From assembly GCA_036263455.1 (NCBI GenBank), contig DATAGZ010000014.1, forward strand, positions 20,508 to 84,507: a stretch of DNA of 64,000 nt. The letters run 5' to 3'. Numbering within the stretch: the stretch's first letter is position 1; each line of letters opens with the position of its first letter. Source of the DNA: DATAGZ01 sp036263455 (GTDB lineage: Bacteria; Pseudomonadota; Alphaproteobacteria; Dongiales; Dongiaceae). Below are positions 9,418 to 17,744 of this stretch, in pieces. Made by a program: the position numbers and the translations under genes. The notes below the pieces were generated by a model. It worked only from the letters and a program-made list of their open reading frames with translations, ran no database searches and was not told the DNA's origin.

Positions 9418-11148
9418 ATGAGCATATTGCGCACAATCCGTAGCTGGCCCACCGCCACGCGCGTGTCGGTGGTTGGTCTGGCGACGAACCTGGCGCTTAC
9501 CCCTATAGGAGTAGCGCATGCCGAACTGGCCCCCGGCGCCAACGGCGCCGGCGTTCCGGTTGCCGGCCAGACCCGTTTTTTCCACCGCGACCAAGTCAAC
9601 AGCGTGGTCGTGGTCACGGACGAAAATGGCCAGGAATCGGCCCGCTTGGTCCAGACCCCCTACGGGGTGCTCAATATCCAGGCCAGCAGCGGGACCGATG
9701 ATTTCCGGCCAAAATTCGGTGGCAAGGAACGCGACGAGCAATCCACCAATGGCGCGCTCAGCGCGCCCGCGACGGATCTCTCCTATTTCGGGGCACGCTA
9801 TTATGCTCCTGCTTTCGGCCGGTTCATCTCGCCCGATCCACTCCTCGGTTCAACCAATCCCTATCATTACGTTCTGGACAATCCCGTTTCCCTGACCGAT
9901 CCCACGGGCATGTTGCAAAAACCATCTTCTGACGAAAATGACGAAGATGAAGAACAGGAGATGAATGATTCCAGAAGTACAGAGTTCAGCGATAATGACT
10001 CGCTTGACTCTTCTACGGATGATTTTCTAAAGGAAATTCCGAAAACCGATGCCGGCCTACCGGGTAGCGAACTTGCTCTTGGAGCGGCAGATTGGGCCTT
10101 GTTGGCGGTAGCGGCAGTGGCGACTGCCATTGATATTTTCAAAACCTTAGATCGGGGTGGCCCCGCGGGAATACCCGCCGCGCCGTCGCCCAATCCGGGA
10201 ACGGGCTTTACTGCACCCATCATTCCTGGTTCCTGGGCCAATGCGGGATCGAGCCGTGTCACTCAGGCTCTCAATGTCTCAGCTGCTCCTTATGCCGCAC
10301 CGTCGGAAACGGTGCCGGATCTCAGGAATTCTCTATCCGAGGCTTCGTTTTTGCCGGCCGGCAGCTTCGCCGCGACGAATATTCAAGATCTCGGCTTGCA
10401 GTCCGACCTCGATGTTTGCCCGCCCACGGTCGGATCGTCCTTTGCCGCCGGTACTCAGGTGAAGACACCGGACGGGCAAAAAGCGATCGAGGCATTGCAT
10501 GTAGGCGACCTTGTCCTGGCTTTTACCGAGGAAGGCCAGCCTACTAAAGCCAAGGTGACGTCTCTTTTCAGCCGCACCGCGCCCCAGACTCTGGTGCTGA
10601 AGCTCGCCGACGGGACCGACCTCACCGTCACACCCCAGCATCCATTCCTTACCGCCAAAGGATGGAAAGCGGCGGCGGATCTTCGTCCTGGCGAAGAACT
10701 CGTCCGATTACAAGGCGGGACAATGGCGCTTCGCGCTAGCACGCAAAGTTCCGCCGCGCGCGTCTTCGATATCGAGGTGACGCCGCACCACACCTATGCG
10801 GTGACCAAATCGGGGCTGGTGGCGCATAACATCTTCAACTCCTGCTGGAGATCCTTTGTAGCAGGGGTACGCCGGTTCGAACCCATCAATGCGCGTATAA
10901 TGATGCGCCTTCCGTATCTTATACAACCATCTACAAAAGACTTAGTTAAAAGCTCGACATCTGGACTCGATGCCATTAAAACATCGATCAAATATGCGAA
11001 TTTTAGGCTACGTGGCGGTGTTGGAAGCTATTCTCTCATCTCTCTATACGGTCTTTTATCCCTGTACGGGTATTACAACTTTTATCAAAGCTATCCAGAA
11101 AAACTTGAGAAGTTCAATCGTTTCTTCAATAAAGCGAGTAGTGAGTGA
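9418..11148 (+). CDS. Secreted RHS-core protein with HINT domain and polymorphic C-terminal tip
   Basis: A 576-aa protein starting at a perfect AAGGAGGAG site. It has its own signal peptide (cleavage after Ala35, VAHA/ELAP). The RHS core spans 54-165 with FFHRDQVNSVVVVTDENG, ARYYAPAFGRFISPDP (Asp140) and DPTGM (161-165), the usual aspartyl self-cleavage region. An acidic linker (168-205) and a TM-like segment (about 219-241) follow. A HINT domain covers 341-471: SFAAGTQV at its start, TPQHPF as the TxxH motif, and His470-Asn471 at the end. The remaining 105 residues (472-576) match nothing I know and contain a Tyr/Leu-rich hydrophobic patch; their DNA is AT-rich. The family pattern predicts a toxin tip released by processing. 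Confidence 0.85.
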   Translation: MSILRTIRSWPTATRVSVVGLATNLALTPIGVAHAELAPGANGAGVPVAGQTRFFHRDQVNSVVVVTDENGQESARLVQTPYGVLNIQASSGTDDFRPKFGGKERDEQSTNGALSAPATDLSYFGARYYAPAFGRFISPDPLLGSTNPYHYVLDNPVSLTDPTGMLQKPSSDENDEDEEQEMNDSRSTEFSDNDSLDSSTDDFLKEIPKTDAGLPGSELALGAADWALLAVAAVATAIDIFKTLDRGGPAGIPAAPSPNPGTGFTAPIIPGSWANAGSSRVTQALNVSAAPYAAPSETVPDLRNSLSEASFLPAGSFAATNIQDLGLQSDLDVCPPTVGSSFAAGTQVKTPDGQKAIEALHVGDLVLAFTEEGQPTKAKVTSLFSRTAPQTLVLKLADGTDLTVTPQHPFLTAKGWKAAADLRPGEELVRLQGGTMALRASTQSSAARVFDIEVTPHHTYAVTKSGLVAHNIFNSCWRSFVAGVRRFEPINARIMMRLPYLIQPSTKDLVKSSTSGLDAIKTSIKYANFRLRGGVGSYSLISLYGLLSLYGYYNFYQSYPEKLEKFNRFFNKASSE

Positions 11149-11151
11149 TAC

Positions 11152-11436
11152 TTGCTATTTGGCAGACTGTATTATTTAAGCAAAAGAGGTACTAGGTATT
11201 ACAAAGCATATAAGTGGCTTTGCACGGTGAATGCGAATCAGCGGAACTTGGCGATAATCCACAAGGGATATCTGCATAGATGGGATAGAGTATTCGCCTC
11301 GTACCGATATTGTCCTAGCATGGAGGCGTTTGACAAATCCTGCCGCTTCGATCGATTAGTTCCCATCTTGCGGCCACGATCGAGTCCTAAGTATTGTCAG
11401 CGGCCACCAGAGCTAGGAAGAATGATTGCAGGCTAG
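11152..11436 (+). CDS. Possible small basic protein after the RHS tip (immunity position)
   Basis: An open frame of 94 aa using a TTG start 3 bp after the RHS stop. The first half is rich in Tyr, Lys and Arg; the second half looks random. There is no good ribosome site and no family match. It is listed because an immunity gene is expected exactly here, but the reading may be spurious. Confidence 0.2.
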   Translation: MLFGRLYYLSKRGTRYYKAYKWLCTVNANQRNLAIIHKGYLHRWDRVFASYRYCPSMEAFDKSCRFDRLVPILRPRSSPKYCQRPPELGRMIAG

Positions 11437-11905
11437 CTATCGTTGATTGAGCCATCCGAGACTCAGCCCACCGCGCAAGGGACGCTGCCCAACGATGCCC
11501 AGTACTCTGGGTTATTGAAAACGCAGTGATGCCCACAGTTTCCCTTCAATAGAGGTGATAAAATTTATAGAATCCCCTGTTCGGTAACCTTGATGCATGA
11601 TCGATCATCCTGTGGCGTTCAAGCGACAGGAATGCGCCAACTACCTCAGGATATTTCAGTCTAAACTCAACAGGCTCTAGATGTCAGGATCATCCCGCTC
11701 AAACGGTAAAAACCGCTCGATAGGGCAAAGAATGGATTAAGGAAGGTCGCTGGCGATACCTCCGTTATGTAAAGTTCGAAAGGGAATTACGGCGAGCGAT
11801 ATGGGGAATGTAGAGACCAAGGCCACACCGAAATGGCGCGTAAGCTTTGTGCGGCAAAGAACGATCCGACTCTTTAAGCACCCATAAAGCATCTTAAAGC
11901 ACACG
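11437..11905. other. Gap between RHS locus and tRNA-Asn, no gene seen
   Basis: No open frame with a family motif, no transposase or integrase remnant that I can identify, and no copy of the tRNA 3' end. It is the border between the accessory block and the conserved pyrF-trpF region. Confidence 0.4.
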
Positions 11906-11981
11906 TGGCTCCCCGGGCCGGATTCGAACCAGCGACACAGTGGTTAACAGCCACTTGCTCTACCGACTGAGCTACCGGGGA
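11906..11981 (-). tRNA. tRNA-Asn (GTT)
   Basis: The complement folds as a 76-nt tRNA with encoded CCA. The acceptor stem is TCCCCGG/CCGGGGA with discriminator G, and the T-arm contains GGTTCGAATCC. The anticodon loop sits in GTGGCTGTTAACCAC, anticodon GTT. Its first 10 nt overlap the end of trpF on the same strand. It marks the edge of the accessory region, in line with tRNA genes being common island insertion points. Confidence 0.95.
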
Positions 11982-12664
11982 TCGCCGCGTCGGGTTATAG
12001 CAAAAGAATGGGCTGATGCAAGGGATAAATCCCTGGCACACGCGAGGAAGGCCCGGATCTTCTCGGGGTCCTTGATTCCGGGGGCGCTTTCAACTCCCGA
12101 GGAAACGTCGACAGCTCGCGCCCCGCTCTGCCGCACCGCCTCTCCGATATTATTGGGATCGAGCCCTCCCGCCAGCATCCAAGGCACGGCCGGGAAAAAA
12201 TTCCCGAGCAGCGACCAGTCAAACGAACGGGCATTGCCGCCTGGCCTGGTATCGCTGGGCCGGGGCCGAGCATCGAGCAGGAGCCAGTCGGCGACAGACG
12301 CATAGGTGCGGGCTCGATCGAGATCGGCTGTCTCGGCGACCCCTACTGCTTTCATAATAGGAAGCGCAAAGCGCGCGCGCAGCGCCGCTACCCGCTCGGG
12401 CGGTTCCTGGCCGTGAAGCTGGATCATGTCGATCGGGCAATGGGCGAGCACATCGGCGATGTCCGTATCGGCAGGATCGACGAAGAGACCGACGCGGCGA
12501 ACGTGCGTGGGAGCCCGGGCCATGAGCGCGCCCGCCGCGGGAGGCTCGATAAAGCGCGGGCTGGCGGAAAAGAAGACGAAGCCGAGAAAATCGGCGCCAT
12601 GGCGGGCCGCGGCGTCGAGGGAAGCCGTGTCGCGCAGGCCACAGATCTTGACCTTGACGTTCAC
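11972..12664 (-). CDS. trpF: Phosphoribosylanthranilate isomerase TrpF
   Basis: A 230-aa cytoplasmic TIM-barrel enzyme of tryptophan synthesis that isomerises N-(5-phosphoribosyl)anthranilate to CdRP. Visible are VKICGL with catalytic Cys8, IQLHG at 81-85, LLLDARP with catalytic Asp131 and the phosphate-binding AGGLDPNNI. The GTG start (12664) overlaps the TGA of the upstream membrane-protein gene (GTGA), which indicates translational coupling. The last 16 or so residues (from LSLASAH) exceed the usual length, and the stop TAG lies inside the tRNA-Asn gene. trpB and trpA, which often follow trpF in this class, are absent; the tRNA and the RHS locus follow instead. Confidence 0.92.
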   Translation of the reverse strand: MNVKVKICGLRDTASLDAAARHGADFLGFVFFSASPRFIEPPAAGALMARAPTHVRRVGLFVDPADTDIADVLAHCPIDMIQLHGQEPPERVAALRARFALPIMKAVGVAETADLDRARTYASVADWLLLDARPRPSDTRPGGNARSFDWSLLGNFFPAVPWMLAGGLDPNNIGEAVRQSGARAVDVSSGVESAPGIKDPEKIRAFLACARDLSLASAHSFAITRRGDPR

Positions 12665-13428
12665 GCGGTGACCTCGACGCTGGCGGCTGCGCCAAAGAAG
12701 AAGAAAAGCACATCGGCGATCAAGGCAAGGCGCAGCAGATCGAGCACAATCAGAAGGAAGGCGCTTGCCCAGGGCGCGAGATCGGCACCATGTCCGTAGA
12801 CCAGGATATTGGCCAAGGCCAACTGCAGAAGGCCCAAGGGGACTTGCACCAGCAATGTCAGGATAATCAGCCGCGGCGTCACTGGCCTCGCTAACCTTAT
12901 GGCCTGCCGCAACGGCAATGGACGCTGCAGCGCCAAGGCAACGAAATAAAAGGAACAGGAGGCGCTGGCGTAGAGAATCACGACGATACCGATGGCGAAG
13001 GGCACCGCCGCGCCAAAAAGGGGCGCCAAAACCGAAAGGAGTAGATCGAGCAGCAGCGATAGCAGGAGGGCGAAGCTCAGCGCGGCGAAGACGAAGCGCC
13101 AGAAAGCCCAGGGCAAGCGCAGACCTAGAAAACCAATGTCTCTCGCAAGGAAGGCGCGCAGGTGCAGCCAGTTGCGCATGAAGAGGGCAATACAGAACAG
13201 ATACCCGAGACCTACCGCGAGAAAGAGCGGCGCGGCGCGGGAGATGCTTTCGAGGTCCCCGCCCTTCGCCACGATATCCATGAAACCGCTGCGTTCGATG
13301 AGAAGCTGTATGATCAACAATATGCCCGCCGGTACGAGAGCGAGCCGCAGGAAATCGTCGCGGGCGCGCCACAAGCCCCGGTACAGCGCGGCGATCGTCG
13401 TTAAAAGATGGGTGGCGGCTTTTTTCAT
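12661..13428 (-). CDS. Polytopic inner-membrane protein between pyrF and trpF
   Basis: A 255-aa protein with about six hydrophobic helices (residues about 28-45, 67-84, 107-135, 139-162, 190-213, 225-248) and few charged loops. The ATG start (13428) overlaps the pyrF stop (ATGA) and its own stop overlaps the trpF start, so it is translated as part of one unit. No transport or catalytic motif is recognised. In many alphaproteobacteria a small membrane protein sits between pyrF and trpF, but this one is longer than the usual LapA-type protein and its function is unknown. Confidence 0.75.
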   Translation of the reverse strand: MKKAATHLLTTIAALYRGLWRARDDFLRLALVPAGILLIIQLLIERSGFMDIVAKGGDLESISRAAPLFLAVGLGYLFCIALFMRNWLHLRAFLARDIGFLGLRLPWAFWRFVFAALSFALLLSLLLDLLLSVLAPLFGAAVPFAIGIVVILYASASCSFYFVALALQRPLPLRQAIRLARPVTPRLIILTLLVQVPLGLLQLALANILVYGHGADLAPWASAFLLIVLDLLRLALIADVLFFFFGAAASVEVTA

Positions 13429-14138
13429 GCCATCCCGCTCTTGAGTGCGCGGAGCGCCGCCGATACATCCTCCGCCTGGGTAACCGCCCGGCCGACAACC
13501 AGGATGTCGGCTCCCCGCCGTCGGGCTTCGCCCGCATCGAGGGTGCGCCGCTGATCGTCGGCAGTCTCGGTCGCCCGGATACCTGGTACCGCCAGGATCA
13601 TGCCTTGACCCATCGCTTGGCGGAGGGGGTGCAATTCGTGACCGGAACAGACCAGCCCGTCGAGTCCCGCTTCGCGGGCCAACGATCCAAGCTGGAGGAC
13701 TTCCTCGGAAACCGAATTTGTAATGCCCAGGATGGGAAGGTCTTGGGCATCGTGGCTGGTGAGCAGGGTCACGCCCAGTAACTTTGGCGGCGCTATACCC
13801 AGCGCTGCGCAGGCGCTCAGCATCGCATCGCGTCCCTGGCGTAGCATTGCCCCCCCGCCGAGGCAATGCAGCGTCATATAGGCGGGCGCGAGGGCGAGAA
13901 GGGCGCGCAATGCTCCCGCGACGGTATTGGGTATATCGTGGAGCTTGAGGTCCAGGAACAAAGGGAGGCCGACTTCTTCCTTGAGGGCTCTTATCCCTTG
14001 GGGGCCGTGGGCGCAAAAGAATTCCAGACCGAGCTTGAGCCCGTCGGCGAGTGCCGATGCCGATGTGGCCAAGTGTCGCGCGCGGGCGAAATCGGCGGTA
14101 TCGATCGCGACGAAAATTTGTCCTCTGCCAGCTTGCAT
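13425..14138 (-). CDS. pyrF: Orotidine 5'-phosphate decarboxylase PyrF
   Basis: A 237-aa cytoplasmic TIM-barrel enzyme that converts OMP to UMP, the last step of pyrimidine synthesis. The signature LDLKLHDIPNT carries the catalytic Asp63-Lys65-Asp68 array, and the phosphate site is in VPGIR and VVGRAV. Length and motif order are normal. It is the first gene of the pyrF-membrane protein-trpF unit and is transcribed away from the serine-protease gene at 14256, so the 117-bp gap must contain both promoters. Confidence 0.93.
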   Translation of the reverse strand: MQAGRGQIFVAIDTADFARARHLATSASALADGLKLGLEFFCAHGPQGIRALKEEVGLPLFLDLKLHDIPNTVAGALRALLALAPAYMTLHCLGGGAMLRQGRDAMLSACAALGIAPPKLLGVTLLTSHDAQDLPILGITNSVSEEVLQLGSLAREAGLDGLVCSGHELHPLRQAMGQGMILAVPGIRATETADDQRRTLDAGEARRRGADILVVGRAVTQAEDVSAALRALKSGMA

Positions 14139-14255
14139 GGTTTCTTGTAGCCCGCCTCTTTATAACTTGCCAGAGCTTGGACAAGCGACATGGCTCGATC
14201 GGGTCCGCGAAGCAAGATGCTTCATTTTAGTAAAGACCTGCTCTAAGCTTAGCCG

Positions 14256-15011
14256 ATGCGATTTGCGACCCTTACTCTCTTGGTCCTGCTTACCGGTTGC
14301 GTCTCCACGCCGCCTATTCCAAAAACGCCGCTTTCCACCTGGACGGCCGCCGTGGGTCAGATCGTGGCAGAGCAGGATGGCGTCGCCTGTACAGCCAGTT
14401 TGATCGCACCCGACGTTATTCTTTCCGCGGCACATTGCGCCTTCCACCAGGGCATGAAAATCCCCGCGACGCATTGGCGCTTCACGCCCAATTACGGGCT
14501 CACGCCCGCATTGCCTTCGGTGGCCGTGCTGTCCTACCGCGCCTACGGTCAATTCAAAGGCGATGATAAGGATTTCTCCGACACCGGCGGTGATTGGCTG
14601 ATCATGCAGATTGAACCCATTTCTTATGTCGTCCCGCTCGCCGTGGCTGCCCTGGACCGCCCGGCAATTGCGGCACGGCTGTCTCAGGGTGACGACATCG
14701 CCTATGCCGGCTACGGTATTTATGGGGTAACGTCGGGATGGCGCCAGCAGGTCCGCACGCATTGCCATGTCATCGACGATAAAAGGGTCGAAGAATATTA
14801 TGGCCCGGGCGCGATCGCCACGGATTGTCGTGTCATCACTGGCGATAGCGGAGGACCGATCATGCTGGTTGGCCAGGATGGCCGCCGCCGTGTCGTCATC
14901 GGCGTCGTTTCCAGCTTCGGGGGCAACCAGCGCCACCCGATTAGCGTAGGCGTGCTCAGCACGAATTTTGCCAGCCATGTAATATTCCCGGCGAGCGCCG
15001 CCGGCCCCTAG
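14256..15011 (+). CDS. Lipoprotein-like trypsin-fold serine protease 1
   Basis: A 251-aa protein with an N-terminal lipobox LLTGC (Cys15), so it is probably anchored in the outer membrane or periplasmic face. The chymotrypsin-type triad is visible: LSAAHC (His60), GGDWLIMQ (Asp113) and ITGDSGGP (Ser198). Paired cysteines near the His and Ser motifs fit the usual disulfides. It has a paralogue of the same design directly downstream. Substrate unknown; small secreted proteases of this group are mostly uncharacterised. Confidence 0.85.
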   Translation: MRFATLTLLVLLTGCVSTPPIPKTPLSTWTAAVGQIVAEQDGVACTASLIAPDVILSAAHCAFHQGMKIPATHWRFTPNYGLTPALPSVAVLSYRAYGQFKGDDKDFSDTGGDWLIMQIEPISYVVPLAVAALDRPAIAARLSQGDDIAYAGYGIYGVTSGWRQQVRTHCHVIDDKRVEEYYGPGAIATDCRVITGDSGGPIMLVGQDGRRRVVIGVVSSFGGNQRHPISVGVLSTNFASHVIFPASAAGP

Positions 15012-15129
15012 ACTGAATCAGCCGAAGGGAGCGAGTGCGTCTCTGCCCTGTTAGCCCAGGGAGGTCGGCGGAGCGATGGCGGACGGTCACGCGAATTTGG
15101 CGGTACAGGCGACGCGCTGGGGCGCGATC

Positions 15130-15801
15130 ATGAGATTCTGTCTGGGCGCGCTCATGACCGGCGTGCTCCTTGGCTGCGCCCTTAAACCGGACTCCCAGCC
15201 GCAGGATGCAAGCGCTGTGGGCCTCCTCACCATGGGGACTCGCTCTTGCACGGGTATTCTGGTGGATCACGATCTAGTCCTGACGGCGGCGCACTGTCTC
15301 TACCGGCGCGGGCAGAGGCTCGAGCCTGCCGATTTCCGCTTTTCGCTCGATCCGAACCACGGGGGAACTCAGGCTATTCAGGAACTCGTCAAATGGGGAA
15401 GCGCACTTCCCAAGGACAAGCTATCGGCCCGCGACGTGCCTTTCGACTGGGCGATACTGCGCCTGCGTCAACCGCTCATGACGGTAAGTCCCTTGCGGCC
15501 TTATTCGTGGGATGCCGCTCAGATCCGCGCTCGGCTCGCAGCCGGAGCTCGTCTTTATAGCGCTGGGTACGGCGCCGGCGGAAATCGCGTTCTCGTGGAT
15601 CACGGCCGGTGCCGCTTCTTGACCGTCGATCCTTTTATCCTCACCGATTGCCGCGTCCAGGAAGGCGATAGCGGTGGGCCGATTGCCCTGCGTGAGCCAG
15701 ACGGTCATCTCGAATTGCTCGGAATCATCTCGGGTTTTACGAGCGATCCTGCGACGGCCACGCCGATTGCCGCAGGCGCGCGCGTGGGACGAATCCTTTA
15801 G
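15130..15801 (+). CDS. Lipoprotein-like trypsin-fold serine protease 2
   Basis: A 223-aa protein from ATG 15130, chosen because MRFCLGALMTGVLLGC then forms a proper lipoprotein signal (Cys16); the open frame extends upstream to 15076. The triad is His55 (LTAAHC), Asp106 (FDWAIL) and Ser181 (EGDSGGP). The layout matches the protease upstream, which suggests tandem duplication followed by strong divergence. Both are probably exported and act on envelope or external proteins. The coding region ends 39 bp before the convergent NADH dehydrogenase gene. Confidence 0.83.
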   Translation: MRFCLGALMTGVLLGCALKPDSQPQDASAVGLLTMGTRSCTGILVDHDLVLTAAHCLYRRGQRLEPADFRFSLDPNHGGTQAIQELVKWGSALPKDKLSARDVPFDWAILRLRQPLMTVSPLRPYSWDAAQIRARLAAGARLYSAGYGAGGNRVLVDHGRCRFLTVDPFILTDCRVQEGDSGGPIALREPDGHLELLGIISGFTSDPATATPIAAGARVGRIL

Positions 15802-15840
15802 CCTGCGCTCCATCTTGGGAAAACGGATCGGCCGATGCGG

Positions 15841-17094
15841 CTATTTTCCGTCGTCGCCGGTGCCGGTGATCAAACGCGCGCCCCGCTGAAAGGTAAGATA
15901 GGCCCAGAACCAATCGAGGGCGACCACGATCCGACTGCGGAAATCGATGAGAAAATAAATATGGGCGAGCCCCCAGAGCAGCCAGGCGGGAAAACCAGAC
16001 ATCTTGATCCAGCCGAAATCGGCCACGGCATATTTGCGCCCGATCGTGGCCAAGGAGCCGAGGTGGCGATAATGGAAAGAAGAAGGTTCCTTTCGGCCGA
16101 GGAGCCGCGCCGCGATGACCCGCGCCGCATATTGGCCTGATTGCTTGGCGGCGGGCGCGATTCCTGGAACAGGCTTGCCATCGCTGTTGGTCATGGCGGC
16201 GGTATCGCCCACCACGAAGATGTCGTCATGGCCAGGCACCGTCAGATTCGGCCCGACGATCACGCGGCCGGCGCGGTCTTTCTCGACGCCGAGCCACCGC
16301 GCGGCCGGTGATGCCGCCACGCCAGCGGCCCAGATCACCGTCCGGCTGGGAATGCGTTCGCCTTTCCAGACGACGCCATCTTCGTCGCATTCAGCCACCG
16401 GACTGCCGGTGCGCACATCGACTCCCATGCTTTCCAGCGAGCGCTGCGCAATGTGGGAGAGGTCTTCTGGGAAGGCCGCGAGCAGACGCGGGCCGCCTTC
16501 GATCAGCAGGACCTGGGCCAGGGTCGGGTCTATATTACGGAAATCCTCTGCGAGCGCCCAGCGGGCGAGTTCGGCGATCGCGCCGGCCATTTCCACTCCA
16601 GTCGGCCCGCCGCCCACGACGACGAAGGTGAGGAGCGCGCGGCGCTCGGCCTCGTCGCTGCTGGTCTCGGCCTTTTCGAAGGCCATGAGGATGCGCCGCC
16701 TGATGTCGGTGGCATCGTCGATCTTCTTCAGCCCGGGGGCGACCCCCTCCCAATGATCCTTGCCGAAATACGCGTGGCGCGCTCCGGTGGCGATGATCAG
16801 ATAATCATACGGAACCGAGCGGCCCTCGAAATGGACACGCCGGCTGGCATGATCGATCCCGTCGACCTTTCCCATCAGGACGGTGGCGTTTTTCTGTCGC
16901 TTGAGGATCGACCGGATCGGCGTGGCGATGTTAGCCGGGGAAAGGGCCGCGGTGGCGACCTGGTAGAGCAGCGGCTGGAAAAGGTGATAATTGCGCCGGT
17001 CGATCAGCGTGACGTTGCAAGGTGCATCCGCGAGCGTTGTTGCCGCGGCCAGCCCACCGAAGCCAGCGCCGATGATGACGACATTTTTTTTCAG
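15841..17094 (-). CDS. ndh: Type II NADH dehydrogenase
   Basis: A protein of about 417 aa that oxidises NADH and reduces quinone at the inner membrane without pumping protons. The FAD-binding Rossmann motif GAGFGG is at the N-terminus, the NADH-binding motif VVGGGPTGVEMAG in the middle, VVGDTA near residue 300, and hydrophobic, aromatic C-terminal helices suited to membrane attachment (WLLWGLAHIYFLIDF). No ATG or GTG fits the conserved start. The best candidate is CTG at 17094, overlapping the TGA of the upstream DoxX gene (CTGA), which implies coupling. An ATG at 17208 would add 38 unusual residues. Confidence 0.88.
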   Translation of the reverse strand: MKKNVVIIGAGFGGLAAATTLADAPCNVTLIDRRNYHLFQPLLYQVATAALSPANIATPIRSILKRQKNATVLMGKVDGIDHASRRVHFEGRSVPYDYLIIATGARHAYFGKDHWEGVAPGLKKIDDATDIRRRILMAFEKAETSSDEAERRALLTFVVVGGGPTGVEMAGAIAELARWALAEDFRNIDPTLAQVLLIEGGPRLLAAFPEDLSHIAQRSLESMGVDVRTGSPVAECDEDGVVWKGERIPSRTVIWAAGVAASPAARWLGVEKDRAGRVIVGPNLTVPGHDDIFVVGDTAAMTNSDGKPVPGIAPAAKQSGQYAARVIAARLLGRKEPSSFHYRHLGSLATIGRKYAVADFGWIKMSGFPAWLLWGLAHIYFLIDFRSRIVVALDWFWAYLTFQRGARLITGTGDDGK

Positions 17095-17597
17095 AGCGAT
17101 GCTCTCGCGCCCAATTCCCTGGAATTGGGCGCTGCGCGAAAAAAAAGTCGGTCCAGTGAGATGGCGCCAGGTCCCTTCACGAGAACGAAGAGCAGCATGG
17201 AGAGCCACACCACGTGATCGGGCCAGCTGCCCCAGTAGACGAATATCTGGATGAACAGGGTCATGCCGATCAGCGGCAGCGTGGCGAGGCGGGTAAAGAG
17301 TCCGGCGATCAGAAGCACCGAGCAGCCGAGTTCGGTGATGGTCGCGAGTTCAGCGCTGATTCTCGCCAATCCATCGGGGATATTGCCGCCCAGAAACCAC
17401 GGGCCGATATGTTGGCCGAGATATTCATCCTTGAAGAGCGCCACGACATTGTCGCTTCCGAAGGGCAGCTTGGTCAGGCCAGATTTCCCGAATACGCTGG
17501 CAATGGAGCAGCGGAAAAACAGGCTGAGAAGCGATTGCATCGATATGCAATCGGAGAGGGCGCTCAGGCGCGATGCAGTGGTGTGGTTGGCGTTCAT
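17091..17597 (-). CDS. DoxX family membrane protein
   Basis: A 168-aa protein with four predicted membrane helices and the DoxX pattern (LLSLFFRCSIASVFGKSGLTK near the start, then LLIAGLFTRLATLPLIGMTL cut across two helices). The family is linked to redox, sulfur and metal stress. It lies downstream of a DUF2282 precursor gene and directly before ndh, with which it overlaps. DoxX proteins are regular members of bufferin (DUF2282/DUF692/DUF2063) operons, so a role in copper-related stress is plausible but not shown here. Confidence 0.85.
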   Translation of the reverse strand: MNANHTTASRLSALSDCISMQSLLSLFFRCSIASVFGKSGLTKLPFGSDNVVALFKDEYLGQHIGPWFLGGNIPDGLARISAELATITELGCSVLLIAGLFTRLATLPLIGMTLFIQIFVYWGSWPDHVVWLSMLLFVLVKGPGAISLDRLFFRAAPNSRELGARASL

Positions 17598-17698
17598 AAA
17601 GTAATCCCCTTTGTCCCGGACGAGCCGGCCGCTTCTTATAGCGTGGTTTGCGGGAAATGGCAGTATATTTCGACTTTCTCGCGATACCCATCACATAC

Positions 17699-17723
17699 AA
17701 AAAAGCCGGCCATAGGCCGGCTT
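17699..17723 (-). terminator. Rho-independent terminator after the DUF2282 gene
   Basis: Perfect 9-bp stem AAGCCGGCC/GGCCGGCTT with a 3-nt loop, followed on the minus strand by a run of T. It sits about 20 bp after the DUF2282 stop, and separates that gene from DoxX and ndh or limits read-through into them. Confidence 0.85.
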
Positions 17724-17744
17724 CTTCGTCTTAGGTAACAGGAA

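Noticed and set aside
11700..11830. Possible transposase remnant (frame with GRWRYLRYVKFERELRRA)
   Set aside because: Too short, interrupted, and not matched to any transposase I know.
12661..14184. A 507-aa reading joining part of the pyrF region to the membrane protein
   Set aside because: The upstream part is the pyrF gene in the wrong frame; the membrane protein starts at 13428 with an ATGA overlap.
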